DNA of 64,000 nucleotides from JAOXRU01 sp965247735 (GCA_965247735.1 CBDFHN010000002.1:3100001-3164000); one strand, 5' to 3'. Positions 1 to 9,689 are shown, counted from the first letter of the stretch. Numbers and translations are program-made. The notes: a model not told the origin generated them from the letters alone.

Positions 1-60
1 GCTTCTTAAGCAAGAGTGTAAACTACTTTTTTTAGAAGTCTAGTTTTAATATAAAGCGGG

Positions 61-760
61 TACTCAATATAATTAAATAGTAAAATGAATATTTGTTGAT
101 AAAGTGCTTTTAGTTTTTATAAATCCGAAACCTTCTTATTTTTTCCAAAAGAGTTTTTATAGTGAATTAAGCAAATTTTAATTTCAAATCTGTTTTTAAG
201 TTTTTCTAAAGTTATTAACTATATATACATATATATATTTCTTTTATTTAAATTTTAAAAAAAAATGGTGGTTATTATAGTCTGTTAACTTCTCATAAAA
301 CTTTATTGAACTTTACTTGTAAAGTTTGCTTATTAAATTTGGTTAACATGTTATCAACATAGCAATGTATTGATACTAAAAGAAATCAATTTAGAAGTTA
401 ACAATGTGAACAAGTGAAATTAACATTAAATTATTGATAAGAAGATTTTAAATTACTGTTAACAACTCAATTTTTGTTATGTATAACTATGCTATATATT
501 TTAAAGTTATCATTCTTGTTTTTTTAAATGCTTTTCGTATTGCAATTTATTATAACAACTACAAAACATTTTTTTGATTATTAATGCTGTTTTTATTAAT
601 AACAACTTTACATTTTAATATATTAATTATCAAGACCTTAGACTTATCCTAATATTATTAATTTATAGTTATTCACATTATTAACAATTAGCCTTAATAT
701 GGTTGACAACGTTTTATTTAACGTTCACAACATTGGTAAAATTGGACTTTAAAATGCTCT
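61..760. other. Candidate replication origin (oriC-like AT-rich region)
   Basis: This is the core of an 870-bp gene-free, very AT-rich stretch. It contains DnaA-box-like nonamers: TGTTGATAA at 94-102, TTATCAACA at 351-359, TGTGAACAA at 405-413, and TTATTCACA at 669-677 directly abutting TTATTAACA at 678-686. The E. coli consensus is TTATNCACA, so the 669 site matches and the others differ at one or two positions. An alternating TA tract followed by T- and A-runs at about 219-265 could serve as an unwinding element. The idea is strengthened by mnmG (gidA) and a cluster of parS-like sites within 12 kb, since both lie near oriC in many bacteria. No dnaA gene is in the window. Nothing in the stretch looks coding. 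This is inference; a plain AT-rich intergenic region remains possible. Confidence 0.45.
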
Positions 761-806
761 ATTTCAATGATCAATACTATAACTCGAAGGTGCTAAATTT
801 ATTTCA

Positions 807-845
807 ATAAAAAAAGGATAGTTAATAACTATCCCTTCTTTTTTT
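807..845 (-). terminator. Rho-independent terminator after the SPFH gene
   Basis: The 19-bp palindrome GGATAGTTAATAACTATCC (816-834) has an A-run on its left and a T-run on its right, so it can terminate on both strands. It lies about 40 bp past the stop of the minus-strand SPFH gene. Confidence 0.75.
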
Positions 846-871
846 ATAATTTTTACTGTTGTTTTTATGAC

Positions 872-1813
872 TTAATCCTTCTTTGGACCAATTCCTTTTT
901 TCTTGTTTTGTTCTCTCATTACTTCACCAATTTGGTTACTTGCTGTAAATGAGGTAACCATGTCATTTAGCATATCACTACCCGATTGTGGTGTGTTTGG
1001 CATCAATATTAAGTTACTGTTGGTATGTTCTCCAATAGACTGTAATGTGTCATAATGCTGAGTTACAATAATTAAGGCAGATGCTTCTTGAGAATTGATA
1101 CCTACTTTATTAAGTACATCTACAGATTCTTCTAAACCTCTGGCAATTTCTCTACGTTGATCTGCAATACCTTGTCCTTGCAATCTTTTACTTTCTGCTT
1201 CTGCTTTTGCTTTTTCAACAATTAATATACGTTGTGCATCTCCTTCATATTGTGCAGCTACTTTTTCACGCTCCGAAGCATTAATTCTATTCATTGCTTC
1301 TTTTACTTGACTATCTGGGTCAATATCAGTTACTAACGTTTTTATAATATCAAAACCATAAGTAAGCATTGCTTCTTGTAATTCTGCTTTTACTGCAATT
1401 GCAATATCATCTTTTCTTAAGAATACATCATCCAATTTCATTTTTGGTACCTCTGCTCTTACTACATCAAAAACATAAGATGTAATCTGATCGTGTGGAT
1501 ATTCTAATTTATAAAAAGCATCATATACTTTTTCTTTTTTTACTACATATTGTACAGATATTTTAAGTTTTACAAAAACATCATCTTTAGTTTTTGTTTC
1601 CACGATAACATCTAACTGTTGAATTTTTAAGGAAACTCTACCTGCAATACGTTGTACTATTGGTATTTTAAATTGTAAACCTGAATGTCGTACAGAACTA
1701 AATTTTCCAAAATTTTCTATTATTGCCGCTGTTTGCTGTTTTACCATAAAAAATGATGATAATACTACATAGAGTATAAAAATTATTATTGGAATGTAAA
1801 TAAATTGGCCCAT
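872..1813 (-). CDS. SPFH/Band 7 (stomatin/prohibitin-like) membrane protein
   Basis: This 313-residue protein has one N-terminal hydrophobic segment (about residues 5-24), which would anchor it in the inner membrane. A Band 7 domain follows at about 28-210, with the family-typical GL-FKIP stretch, a DVIVETKTKDD strand and an NASEREKVAA helix. An Ala/Glu-rich coiled coil occupies about 185-235, ending in an IADQRREIARGL-type segment. SPFH proteins form large ring or cage oligomers that organise membranes and often partner with proteases or NfeD-type proteins; no such partner is adjacent here. The start is the first ATG after a short A/T-rich leader. It has its own terminator and is separated from gltX by another, so it is probably monocistronic. 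The family assignment is firm; the specific role is unknown. Confidence 0.9.
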   Translation of the reverse strand: MGQFIYIPIIIFILYVVLSSFFMVKQQTAAIIENFGKFSSVRHSGLQFKIPIVQRIAGRVSLKIQQLDVIVETKTKDDVFVKLKISVQYVVKKEKVYDAFYKLEYPHDQITSYVFDVVRAEVPKMKLDDVFLRKDDIAIAVKAELQEAMLTYGFDIIKTLVTDIDPDSQVKEAMNRINASEREKVAAQYEGDAQRILIVEKAKAEAESKRLQGQGIADQRREIARGLEESVDVLNKVGINSQEASALIIVTQHYDTLQSIGEHTNSNLILMPNTPQSGSDMLNDMVTSFTASNQIGEVMREQNKKKGIGPKKD

Positions 1814-1926
1814 AGTTTTTCTTTTTTTATTTTGATGGATTAATAATTATGTTTAAAAATAGCGAATATTTTTTGATGATGAAATATCATCTACACTTAT
1901 CTGTTGTATTTAGTGACTATTAGTTA

Positions 1927-1960
1927 CAAAAAAACCATTCTTTTTTGTAGAATGGTTTTG
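1927..1960 (-). terminator. Rho-independent terminator after gltX
   Basis: The stem AAACCATTCT (1932-1941) pairs with AGAATGGTTT (1949-1958) around a T-rich loop. An A-run on the left becomes the U-tract for the minus-strand gltX transcript. Confidence 0.75.
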
Positions 1961-1981
1961 ATAATTACTTATGTTTTAAAA

Positions 1982-3481
1982 TTATGATAAGGTTTCTATA
2001 GCTTTAGTTAATCTAGCTATTGTTTCTTTTTTTCCGATAACTTCAATAATATCAAATACATGTGGACCTTTTAATTCTCCAACTAGTGCTAATCGAAGTG
2101 GTGCCATTATTTGTCCAAAACTATATTCATTATCAGCTATCCATTGCTTAACTACAACTTCGATATTTGACGATGAAAAGTTTTTTATTTCATCTATGAG
2201 AGTTATAAGCCCTTGCATAAGGCTAGGAGTTTGTTCTTTCCATTGTTTTTTTACTGCTTTTTGGTTGTATGCAGTTGGTGTTTCAAAAAAGAATTCGCTT
2301 AAATTCCAAAGATCGGTTGCGAATACTGCTCTCTCTTTAATTAATCCAACAACTTTGTTAACAAGCAGATCTTCTTTAATGATACCTTTTTCTTTTAGAA
2401 TACCTTGAAAAATTGGTCCAAGTTCTTCAACACTCTTATGTTGAAGGTATTGTTGATTGAACCATCTTGTTTTTTCAGGATCAAAACGTGCTCCTGATTT
2501 ATTAACACGTTCCAAAGAAAATTCAGAAACTAATTCTTCAAGAGAAAAGAGTTCTTGTTCTGTTCCAGGATTCCATCCTAACAATGCTAAGAAATTAACA
2601 ACTGCTTCTGGAAAATAACCTTCTTCTTTATAGCCTTTGCTTTCATTCCATGATAACGGAAAAACAGGAAAACCTAATTTTTCACCATCACGTTTGCTTA
2701 GTTTTCCTTTACCGACAGGTTTCATAATTAACGGTAAATGAGCAAATTGTGGAACTTCCCATCCAAATGCTGTATATAATAATTGATGTAATGCTAAGGA
2801 TGGCAACCATTCTTCACCACGGATTACATGAGAAATTTCCATTAAATGATCGTCTACAATATTTGCTAAATGATAGGTAGGCATCCCATCACTTTTAAAT
2901 AATATTTTATCATCTAAAACATTGGTATCAATTTTCATTTCTCCTCTTACGATATCATTTAATACTAATGTTTGGTCTTGAGGAGATTTAAAACGAATTA
3001 CATATGCTTCACCTTCAGCTATTTTTGTTGCAACTTCTTCTTTGGATAAAGTTAAAGAATTGTCTAGTTTTTCTCTATTATGCCAATTGTATATAAAAGT
3101 TTTTCCTTTTTCTTCATGGTCTTTTCTATGTGCATCTAAGTTTTCTGATGTATCAAATGCATAATATGCATTGCCACTATCTAGTAATTCTTGTGCATAT
3201 TTTTTGTACAATTCTTTGCGTTCGCTTTGTTTATAAGGACCATAACCTCTGTCTTTTCCTGGGCCTTCATCAAAAGAAATTCCACACCAGTTTAATGAAT
3301 TTATAATATAATCTTCTGCGCCTTCCACAAATCTATTCTGATCTGTATCTTCAATTCTTAATATAAAATCACCTCCATTTTTCTTTGCAAATAAATAATT
3401 AAACAAAGCTGTTCTTACTCCACCAATATGCAAAGGTCCTGTTGGACTTGGTGCAAAACGTACACGTACTTTTTTTGTCAT
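1982..3481 (-). CDS. gltX: Glutamate--tRNA ligase
   Basis: This 499-residue class I aminoacyl-tRNA synthetase charges tRNA-Glu in the cytoplasm. The N-terminus shows the RFAPSPTGPLHIGG signature with the HIGH-type motif at residues 17-20. The KMSKS-type motif appears as KLSKRDG near residue 258. The Glu-binding LRIEDTDQNR segment is present near residue 42. Length is usual for Bacteroidota GltX. The C-terminal helical anticodon-binding domain runs from about residue 330 to the end. The gene is divergent from the downstream-numbered DUF4175-type gene across a 193-bp spacer that must hold both promoters. No RNA leader was recognised. Confidence 0.97.
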   Translation of the reverse strand: MTKKVRVRFAPSPTGPLHIGGVRTALFNYLFAKKNGGDFILRIEDTDQNRFVEGAEDYIINSLNWCGISFDEGPGKDRGYGPYKQSERKELYKKYAQELLDSGNAYYAFDTSENLDAHRKDHEEKGKTFIYNWHNREKLDNSLTLSKEEVATKIAEGEAYVIRFKSPQDQTLVLNDIVRGEMKIDTNVLDDKILFKSDGMPTYHLANIVDDHLMEISHVIRGEEWLPSLALHQLLYTAFGWEVPQFAHLPLIMKPVGKGKLSKRDGEKLGFPVFPLSWNESKGYKEEGYFPEAVVNFLALLGWNPGTEQELFSLEELVSEFSLERVNKSGARFDPEKTRWFNQQYLQHKSVEELGPIFQGILKEKGIIKEDLLVNKVVGLIKERAVFATDLWNLSEFFFETPTAYNQKAVKKQWKEQTPSLMQGLITLIDEIKNFSSSNIEVVVKQWIADNEYSFGQIMAPLRLALVGELKGPHVFDIIEVIGKKETIARLTKAIETLS

Positions 3482-3674
3482 TTTTCTATTAAATTTAGCG
3501 CAAAGATAAAATAATACTGTGTATCGCTTTGAAATATTATGATGTATTACATCGATGTTTTGTAAAAATGTAGCTATTAATGCTTCTAAATTTAACTTAC
3601 CATTAGCAAATTATAAGTTTTGCTAAAATAAAATTGTAGTTTTATTCTTTCAATTCACCTTAATATTTTTCATT

Positions 3675-6600
3675 TTGAATAGTTTTGATATCATTATTAA
3701 TAAGCTTGAGGCTTTTATAAAAAAGTATTATACCAACGAATTAATCAAAGGAATTTTTCTTTTTGTTGCATTCGGGTTGTTATGCTTTTTATTAATAACT
3801 ACTGTAGAATATTTCTTTTGGTTACCTAGTATTGCAAGAGGTATTTTGTTTTGGATATTTGTGGCTATAGAAACTTTTTTATTCATAGCTTTTATCGGCT
3901 ATCCTTTGTTTTATTTATTAAAGCTTAAAAAAGGAATATCTCATAAGGATGCATCTTTACTTATTGGTAAACATTTTCCTGATGTTGATGATAAACTTAT
4001 AAATGTTATTGAGCTGTCAGAAACTACGGAGAAGTCTGAATTATTAGTGGCTAGTATTGATCAAAAATCTTTGGATATTAATCCAATTCCATTCAATTTG
4101 GCTATTGATTTTAAAAAAAGTACTGCTTTTGCTAAATATTTGATAATTCCATTTTTTTTTATTTTAATATTCTGGTTATCAGGGAGTTTGTCATCTTTTA
4201 TTAGCAGTTATACACGTGTTTCTGATTATGCTACTTTTTATGAAGAACCAGCACCTTTTAGTTTTGTAATTCTCAATGATAGTTTGTCTGTTTTGGAAAA
4301 TAGAGCTTTTGAATTAAAGGTAAATACTATTGGTGATTTCGTTCCAGAAGAGGTATATATTATACTTAATGAAGAACATTATTTATTACAGAAAAATAAT
4401 AATAATTTTACCTACAGTTTTCCTAAAGCCTTATCGGCTAGTACATTTTCTTTGGAGGCTAATGCTGTTAATTCTAAAGAGTATGTTTTAGATGTTATTG
4501 CTGTTCCATCCATTTTGGATTTAAAATTACACTTAAATTATCCAAGATATACAGGTAAAAAGGATGAAATTTTAAATAATACTGGTTCTGTTACAGTTCC
4601 TGAAGGAACGTCCATTTCTTGGAATTTGAATGTAAAAAACACAAATGCTATTGTTTTTAAAACTGATACTGATAGTAAAAGTTTTTCCAAAATTACGAAT
4701 ACTAATTTTGAATTTAAAAAACGTTTATTCAATAATATTAATTATCAAATATTAACTTCAAATACTCAGGTTCATAATTTTGAAAAATTAGAATATACAC
4801 TTACTGTTGTAAAAGATGAATACCCAAAAATTAATGCACAATTTATAAATGATTCTATTAATGCCAATATAAAATTCTTTGTTGGTGAAGCTTCAGATGA
4901 TTATGGGATTGGAAACATAGAACTTGTTTATTATCCAAGAAAAGATGAAAACAGTAAAAAGACAATAATTATTAATAAGAGCTCAGGTTCTTTTAATCGT
5001 TTTTATTATACCTACCCAGAAGGATTAGATTTAATAGAAGGAGAGGATTATAGTTTGTTCTTTCAGGTATCCGATAATGATGCAGTACACAAGGGTAAAA
5101 TTTCAAAATCTCAAGTTTTTACTTTTGCTAATTTCACTAAAGACGAATTGGAAGAGCATAGATTAGATGCTCAACAAAATAGCATTAATAGTTTATCAAA
5201 ATCTGTTGAGGAGTTTAAAGAACAGAACGAGAAACTTAAAGAAATTAATGCAAATCAACGGCAACAAAAAGAGCTTTCATTTAATGATAAAAATGAAGTT
5301 AAAGATTTTCTAAAGCGTCAAAAGATGCAAGAAAAGCAAATGAAGAAATTTACCGAACAGCTTAAAGAAAATTTAAAAAGTGACGAAAAAGAAAAGGACG
5401 ATGCCTTTAAAAAGTTACTTCAAGAACGTTTGGAGCGACAAGAATTAGAATTTAAAAAGAATGAAGAATTACTAAAAGAACTTGATAAAATTGCAGACAA
5501 GATTAGCAAAGAAGATTTAAAAAAGAAATTGGAAGAGTTAGGAAAAAAGCAGGTTAGTAATGAACGTAATTTGGAGCAAATATTAGAATTAACAAAACGC
5601 TATTATGTAATAGAAAAGGCTAGTAAATTACAACAAGAATTGGAAAAACTAGCAGAGAAGCAAGAAGAGCTTTCAAAAGATGATTCAGATAAAAACAATG
5701 CTAAAGTGCAAGATAGTATTAACAAGGAATTTGATAAATTAACTAAAGAGTTCGACAAGCTCAATAAAGATAATCAGAAGTTAAAAAAACCAATGGATCT
5801 TAATTCTAGCAAACGTAAAGAAGATAGAATTAAAGACGATCAAAAAGAAGCTTTGGAAAACTTGGAAAAGAATAATGCTTCTGATAAGGATAAAAATTCA
5901 GGTGATAATAATTCTGACGATAATGAAGTTGGTGATAAACAAAAAGGAGAAAACAAAAAAGAAGCTCAGAAGAAACAAAAAAGTGCTGCAGAAAAAATGA
6001 AGCAAATGAGTGATGGAATGAAGAAACAAATGATGAGTGCTTCTGGTGGTGAAACTATAGAGGAAGATGTAGAAATGCTACGTAAAATATTAGATAATCT
6101 TATTGTGTATTCTTTTGAACAAGAAGAATTGATGGACGATATAAAAGATATTGACGCTAGTAATTATAACTTTTCATCTAAACTTAAAGCCCAACATAAT
6201 TTACGTGAACTTTTTACTCATGTTGATGACAGCTTATTTGCCCTTTCATTACGTAGAGCAGAATTAGCAGAAGATATTAATGAAGAAATTGCAGATGTAT
6301 ATTTTAATATTGACAAAGCACTAGAGGTTTTTGCTGATACCAGAATTTATCAAGGGGTATCTAACCAACAGTTTGCATTAACTTCTTCTAATAAATTGGC
6401 GAGTTTATTAGCTAATATTATGGGTAATATGCAGATGTCTATGAATCCAAGTCAAGGAAGTGGTGAGGGTAAAGGATTTCAATTACCTGATATTATCAAA
6501 TCTCAAGAAGAGCTTAATGAGAAGATGAAAAAGCAGGGAGAAAAGAAAGGTGATAAAAAAGAAGGCTCTGCTGCTGGGGATAAACCTGGGGATAAAAAAG

Positions 6601-7346
6601 GTGACAAACCGGGAGATAAACCTGGTGATGGTAAAGAGGGAAAAGGTAAACCTGGATCAAAAGGAAAGTCAGGAAAAAAAGGCGAAGGTGATAAACCAGG
6701 TGAAAAAGGTTCTGGTAAATCTGGACAAGGCAAGTCTGGTAAACAGGGTAAAGGCGGTCAGCAAGGTAAAGATGGCAAACAAGGAAAGAATGGTGTAAAA
6801 GGAAAAGGTTCTGGACAAGGAAACGGAGGTAATTCTAATTCTCCTAATGGTGAACCTGGTGGCGAAGGTGAAGGACAAGGAAAGGGTAAGACTGATAAAA
6901 TGGGGAATGGTTTTGGTGAAACCGAATCAGAATCTAAAGAATTATTTGAGATATATAAACAACAGCAAAAGTTACGAAATAAATTAGAAGATCAGCTTAA
7001 GGACATCCAAGGAGCGGGAGCTAAATCAATTGCTAAAAATCTTATAAAGCAAATGGAATCAGTTGAAGACCAATTATTGGATAATGGTATTAGACCTGAT
7101 GTTACCAAACGTATGGAGAATTTAAAACATCAGCTGTTAAAATTACAGCATGCAACTGTTGAACAGGGTAAAGATAAAAAGAGAAATAGTAAATCTAACA
7201 CCAAAAGATTTGCACCAAATAGCATTCAAAAAAATCCTTTTATAGAGGAATATTTAGAGCAATTGGAATTATTAAATAGACAAGTATTACCTTTGCAAAA
7301 TAATTATAAGAAAAAGGTTAATATATATTTCAAATCAGGTGATTAA
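3675..7346 (+). CDS. DUF4175-type membrane/coiled-coil protein with collagen-like tract
   Basis: This 1223-residue protein has hydrophobic segments near residues 22-45, 50-78 and 150-175, consistent with an inner-membrane anchor. An extracytoplasmic-looking beta-rich region follows (about 180-490), then a long Lys/Glu-rich coiled coil (about 490-790). A Gly-Lys/Pro tract at about 955-1080, built of repeats such as GDKPGDK, GKSG and GQGKG, resembles collagen-type G-x-y sequence. A basic helical tail closes the protein. The order matches the DUF4175 family found across Bacteroidota, whose function is not established. The start is TTG: the N-terminal MNSFDIIINKLEAF reading fits family members and no in-frame ATG lies upstream. 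The 3' end overlaps ybeY by 8 bp, so the two genes are co-transcribed. Confidence 0.85.
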   Translation: MNSFDIIINKLEAFIKKYYTNELIKGIFLFVAFGLLCFLLITTVEYFFWLPSIARGILFWIFVAIETFLFIAFIGYPLFYLLKLKKGISHKDASLLIGKHFPDVDDKLINVIELSETTEKSELLVASIDQKSLDINPIPFNLAIDFKKSTAFAKYLIIPFFFILIFWLSGSLSSFISSYTRVSDYATFYEEPAPFSFVILNDSLSVLENRAFELKVNTIGDFVPEEVYIILNEEHYLLQKNNNNFTYSFPKALSASTFSLEANAVNSKEYVLDVIAVPSILDLKLHLNYPRYTGKKDEILNNTGSVTVPEGTSISWNLNVKNTNAIVFKTDTDSKSFSKITNTNFEFKKRLFNNINYQILTSNTQVHNFEKLEYTLTVVKDEYPKINAQFINDSINANIKFFVGEASDDYGIGNIELVYYPRKDENSKKTIIINKSSGSFNRFYYTYPEGLDLIEGEDYSLFFQVSDNDAVHKGKISKSQVFTFANFTKDELEEHRLDAQQNSINSLSKSVEEFKEQNEKLKEINANQRQQKELSFNDKNEVKDFLKRQKMQEKQMKKFTEQLKENLKSDEKEKDDAFKKLLQERLERQELEFKKNEELLKELDKIADKISKEDLKKKLEELGKKQVSNERNLEQILELTKRYYVIEKASKLQQELEKLAEKQEELSKDDSDKNNAKVQDSINKEFDKLTKEFDKLNKDNQKLKKPMDLNSSKRKEDRIKDDQKEALENLEKNNASDKDKNSGDNNSDDNEVGDKQKGENKKEAQKKQKSAAEKMKQMSDGMKKQMMSASGGETIEEDVEMLRKILDNLIVYSFEQEELMDDIKDIDASNYNFSSKLKAQHNLRELFTHVDDSLFALSLRRAELAEDINEEIADVYFNIDKALEVFADTRIYQGVSNQQFALTSSNKLASLLANIMGNMQMSMNPSQGSGEGKGFQLPDIIKSQEELNEKMKKQGEKKGDKKEGSAAGDKPGDKKGDKPGDKPGDGKEGKGKPGSKGKSGKKGEGDKPGEKGSGKSGQGKSGKQGKGGQQGKDGKQGKNGVKGKGSGQGNGGNSNSPNGEPGGEGEGQGKGKTDKMGNGFGETESESKELFEIYKQQQKLRNKLEDQLKDIQGAGAKSIAKNLIKQMESVEDQLLDNGIRPDVTKRMENLKHQLLKLQHATVEQGKDKKRNSKSNTKRFAPNSIQKNPFIEEYLEQLELLNRQVLPLQNNYKKKVNIYFKSGD

Positions 7347-7758
7347 TTTTAATTACGAATTAGACTTTAGTTTAGATAATTCTACTAGTTTTTCCGATTG
7401 GATAAACAGAGTTTTGATATCAGAAAACCATACTTTGGGAGAAGTAAATTATATATTTTGTGATGATGAGTATCTGCTTAATATTAATAAGCAATATTTG
7501 AATCATGATTATTATACGGACATAATCACTTTTGATTATGTAGAAAACAATGTGGTGTCTGGTGATATTTTTGTTTCGATAGATAGAATTAGAGAAAATG
7601 CAATTTCATTTAATGTTGCTTTTATTGAGGAATTAAAAAGAGTTATCTCTCATGGTATTTTACATCTATGTGGTTATGGAGATAAGTCAGAAGAAGAAGC
7701 TAAATTAATGCGCTTAAAAGAAAACGAAAAAATTAGTATGTTCCACGTGGAACGCTAA
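7339..7758 (+). CDS. ybeY: Endoribonuclease YbeY (rRNA maturation)
   Basis: This 139-residue protein of the UPF0054/YbeY family is a metal-dependent RNase acting in 16S rRNA 3' maturation and ribosome quality control. The signature reads SHGILHLCGYGDK. The first two metal-binding histidines are spaced H-x3-H as usual, but the third ligand position holds Asp rather than His, a form I recall from other Bacteroidota YbeY proteins. The TDIITFDY segment typical of the family is present. The start is GTG, overlapping the upstream stop by 8 bp, which indicates translational coupling. The last codons overlap a perfect parS-like palindrome, which encodes the terminal FHVER residues. Confidence 0.93.
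   Translation: MINFNYELDFSLDNSTSFSDWINRVLISENHTLGEVNYIFCDDEYLLNINKQYLNHDYYTDIITFDYVENNVVSGDIFVSIDRIRENAISFNVAFIEELKRVISHGILHLCGYGDKSEEEAKLMRLKENEKISMFHVER
7739..7754. promoter_or_regulatory. parS-like palindrome 1 (ParB site)
   Basis: TGTTCCACGTGGAACG contains the perfect 14-bp palindrome GTTCCACGTGGAAC (7740-7753) with the CACGTG core of the bacterial parS consensus TGTTTCACGTGAAACA. It overlaps the 3' end of ybeY. ParB binding is inferred from the motif. Confidence 0.8.
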
Positions 7759-7777
7759 TTTTATTATTCATAAATAA

Positions 7778-7793
7778 AGTTCCACGTGGAACG
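7778..7793. promoter_or_regulatory. parS-like palindrome 2 (ParB site)
   Basis: A second perfect GTTCCACGTGGAAC (7779-7792) lies 39 bp after the first, in the short ybeY-mnmG spacer, 20 bp before the mnmG start. Two identical palindromes this close argue for a bound-protein site rather than chance. Confidence 0.82.
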
Positions 7794-7811
7794 TTTTTTA
7801 CTTCAAAAAAT

Positions 7812-9683
7812 ATGTTTGATAAAGAGTACGATGTTATAGTTGTTGGTGGTGGGCATGCTGGATGTGAAGCTGCTGCTGCGGCAGCAAATTTGGGTTCTAG
7901 TACATTGTTGATAACGATGAATCTTCAAACTATTGGACAGATGTCTTGCAACCCTGCTATGGGAGGTATTGCAAAAGGACAAATAGTTAGAGAAATTGAT
8001 GCTCTTGGTGGGTATAGTGGATTAGTAAGTGATAAGTCGGCGATACAGTTTAAGATGTTGAACAAGTCCAAAGGACCAGCAATGTGGAGTCCCAGAACTC
8101 AGAATGATAGAATGCGTTTTGCTGAGGAGTGGAGAACAATGTTAGAAGAAACAAAAAATCTTGATTTTTATCAAGATATGGTTTCTGGTCTTTTGATTGA
8201 AAACAATGAAATAAAAGGTGTTAAAACCTCACTTGGTCTGGAGGCACGTTCCAAGACAGTAATCTTAACAAATGGAACATTTTTAAATGGACTTATCCAT
8301 ATTGGAGAAAAACAATTCGGTGGTGGAAGAGCTGGTGAAAGTGCTTCAAAAGGTATTACAGAACAGCTTTTAGAATTGGGTTTTGAATCAGGAAGAATGA
8401 AAACAGGAACACCTCCTCGTGTGGATGGTCGTTCTTTGGATTTTGATAAAATGATTGTGCAACCTGGAGATGAAGTTCCTCATAAATTTTCATACTCAAA
8501 TAGCACTACTCCACTTAGGAAACAACGCGATTGTTTTATGACCCATACAAGTGCTGAAGTTCATGATTTGCTGAGAACAGGTTTTGATCGTTCGCCAATG
8601 TTTAATGGAAGTATCAAAAGTGTTGGCCCAAGATATTGTCCTTCAATAGAAGATAAAATTGATCGCTTTGCTGATAAAGATCGACACCAAATGTTTATAG
8701 AACCAGAAGGATGGTCTACCGTTGAAGTTTATGTTAATGGATTTTCAACATCGTTACCAGAAGATGTTCAGTTTAAGGCCTTGCGTTCTGTTGTAGGTTT
8801 TGAAGGTGTTAAGTTTTTTAGACCTGGTTATGCAATAGAATATGATTACTTCCCTCCTACACAATTAAAACATAGTTTGGAAACTAAATTGGTTCCAAAT
8901 TTGTTTTTTGCTGGACAGATTAATGGAACTACTGGATATGAAGAAGCAGCGGCCCAAGGATTAATGGCAGGGATTAATGCCCATTTAAATATTAATGGCA
9001 AAGAGGAATTTGTATTAACACGTGATGAAGCTTATATAGGCGTTCTAATAGACGATCTTATTACAAAAGGAACAGAAGAGCCTTATCGGATGTTTACTTC
9101 AAGAGCAGAGTATAGAACGCTGTTGAGACAGGATAATGCAGACCTTAGACTTACTCCTAGAGGATATAAGATCGGTTTGGCTAGTGAGGCACGTTTGGCT
9201 AAGATGCAGTTAAAGCAAATGCAATCTGATGCCTTTATTAACTTTTTTAAAGAGACTAGTGTAAAACCAGAACGTATTAATCCTATTTTGGAACAAATTG
9301 GTTCTGCGCCTATGCGGCAGTCTGATAAGATGCAAAAGGTGTTTTCTAGACCTAAGGTTACATTAGAACATATGATGCAATTGGAAAATGTAAGCACTTA
9401 TGTAAATGAACATAAATTGGATACTGAGGTTTTGGAGCAAACTGAAATTCAAATTAAGTATTCAGGTTATATTGCTAAGGAAAAGAATAATGCTGATAAG
9501 TTGCAACGATTGGAAGGTGTAAAAATTCCTGATAATTTTGATTACGATAAGTTAAAATCTCTTTCTTATGAGGCAAGAGAGAAGTTGAAAAATATCCAGC
9601 CAAGAACGGTATCTCATGCATCTCGTATTAGTGGAGTTTCTCCTAGCGATATTTCTGTTCTTTTAGTGTATATGGGAAGATAA
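7812..9683 (+). CDS. mnmG: tRNA uridine-5-carboxymethylaminomethyl modification enzyme MnmG (GidA)
   Basis: This 623-residue FAD protein acts with MnmE to install the cmnm5 group on the wobble uridine (U34) of tRNAs. The N-terminal dinucleotide-binding motif VVGGGHAGCEAAAAAA sits at residues 9-24. The family blocks SCNPAMGGIAKG, TNGTFLNGLIHIG, GRMKTGTPPR and the C-terminal HASRISGVSPSDI are all visible. Length is normal for MnmG. It follows ybeY by 53 bp, most of which is taken up by a parS-like site, so transcription may come from the DUF4175-ybeY unit or from a promoter inside ybeY. mnmG commonly sits near oriC, which fits the neighbouring parS cluster. Confidence 0.97.
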   Translation: MFDKEYDVIVVGGGHAGCEAAAAAANLGSSTLLITMNLQTIGQMSCNPAMGGIAKGQIVREIDALGGYSGLVSDKSAIQFKMLNKSKGPAMWSPRTQNDRMRFAEEWRTMLEETKNLDFYQDMVSGLLIENNEIKGVKTSLGLEARSKTVILTNGTFLNGLIHIGEKQFGGGRAGESASKGITEQLLELGFESGRMKTGTPPRVDGRSLDFDKMIVQPGDEVPHKFSYSNSTTPLRKQRDCFMTHTSAEVHDLLRTGFDRSPMFNGSIKSVGPRYCPSIEDKIDRFADKDRHQMFIEPEGWSTVEVYVNGFSTSLPEDVQFKALRSVVGFEGVKFFRPGYAIEYDYFPPTQLKHSLETKLVPNLFFAGQINGTTGYEEAAAQGLMAGINAHLNINGKEEFVLTRDEAYIGVLIDDLITKGTEEPYRMFTSRAEYRTLLRQDNADLRLTPRGYKIGLASEARLAKMQLKQMQSDAFINFFKETSVKPERINPILEQIGSAPMRQSDKMQKVFSRPKVTLEHMMQLENVSTYVNEHKLDTEVLEQTEIQIKYSGYIAKEKNNADKLQRLEGVKIPDNFDYDKLKSLSYEAREKLKNIQPRTVSHASRISGVSPSDISVLLVYMGR

Positions 9684-9689
9684 TGCAGA

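Noticed and set aside
6503..6878. Several open frames overlapping the 6.5-6.9 kb region on both strands
   Set aside because: They arise from the Gly/Lys repeat DNA of the DUF4175-type gene, which lacks stops in other frames.
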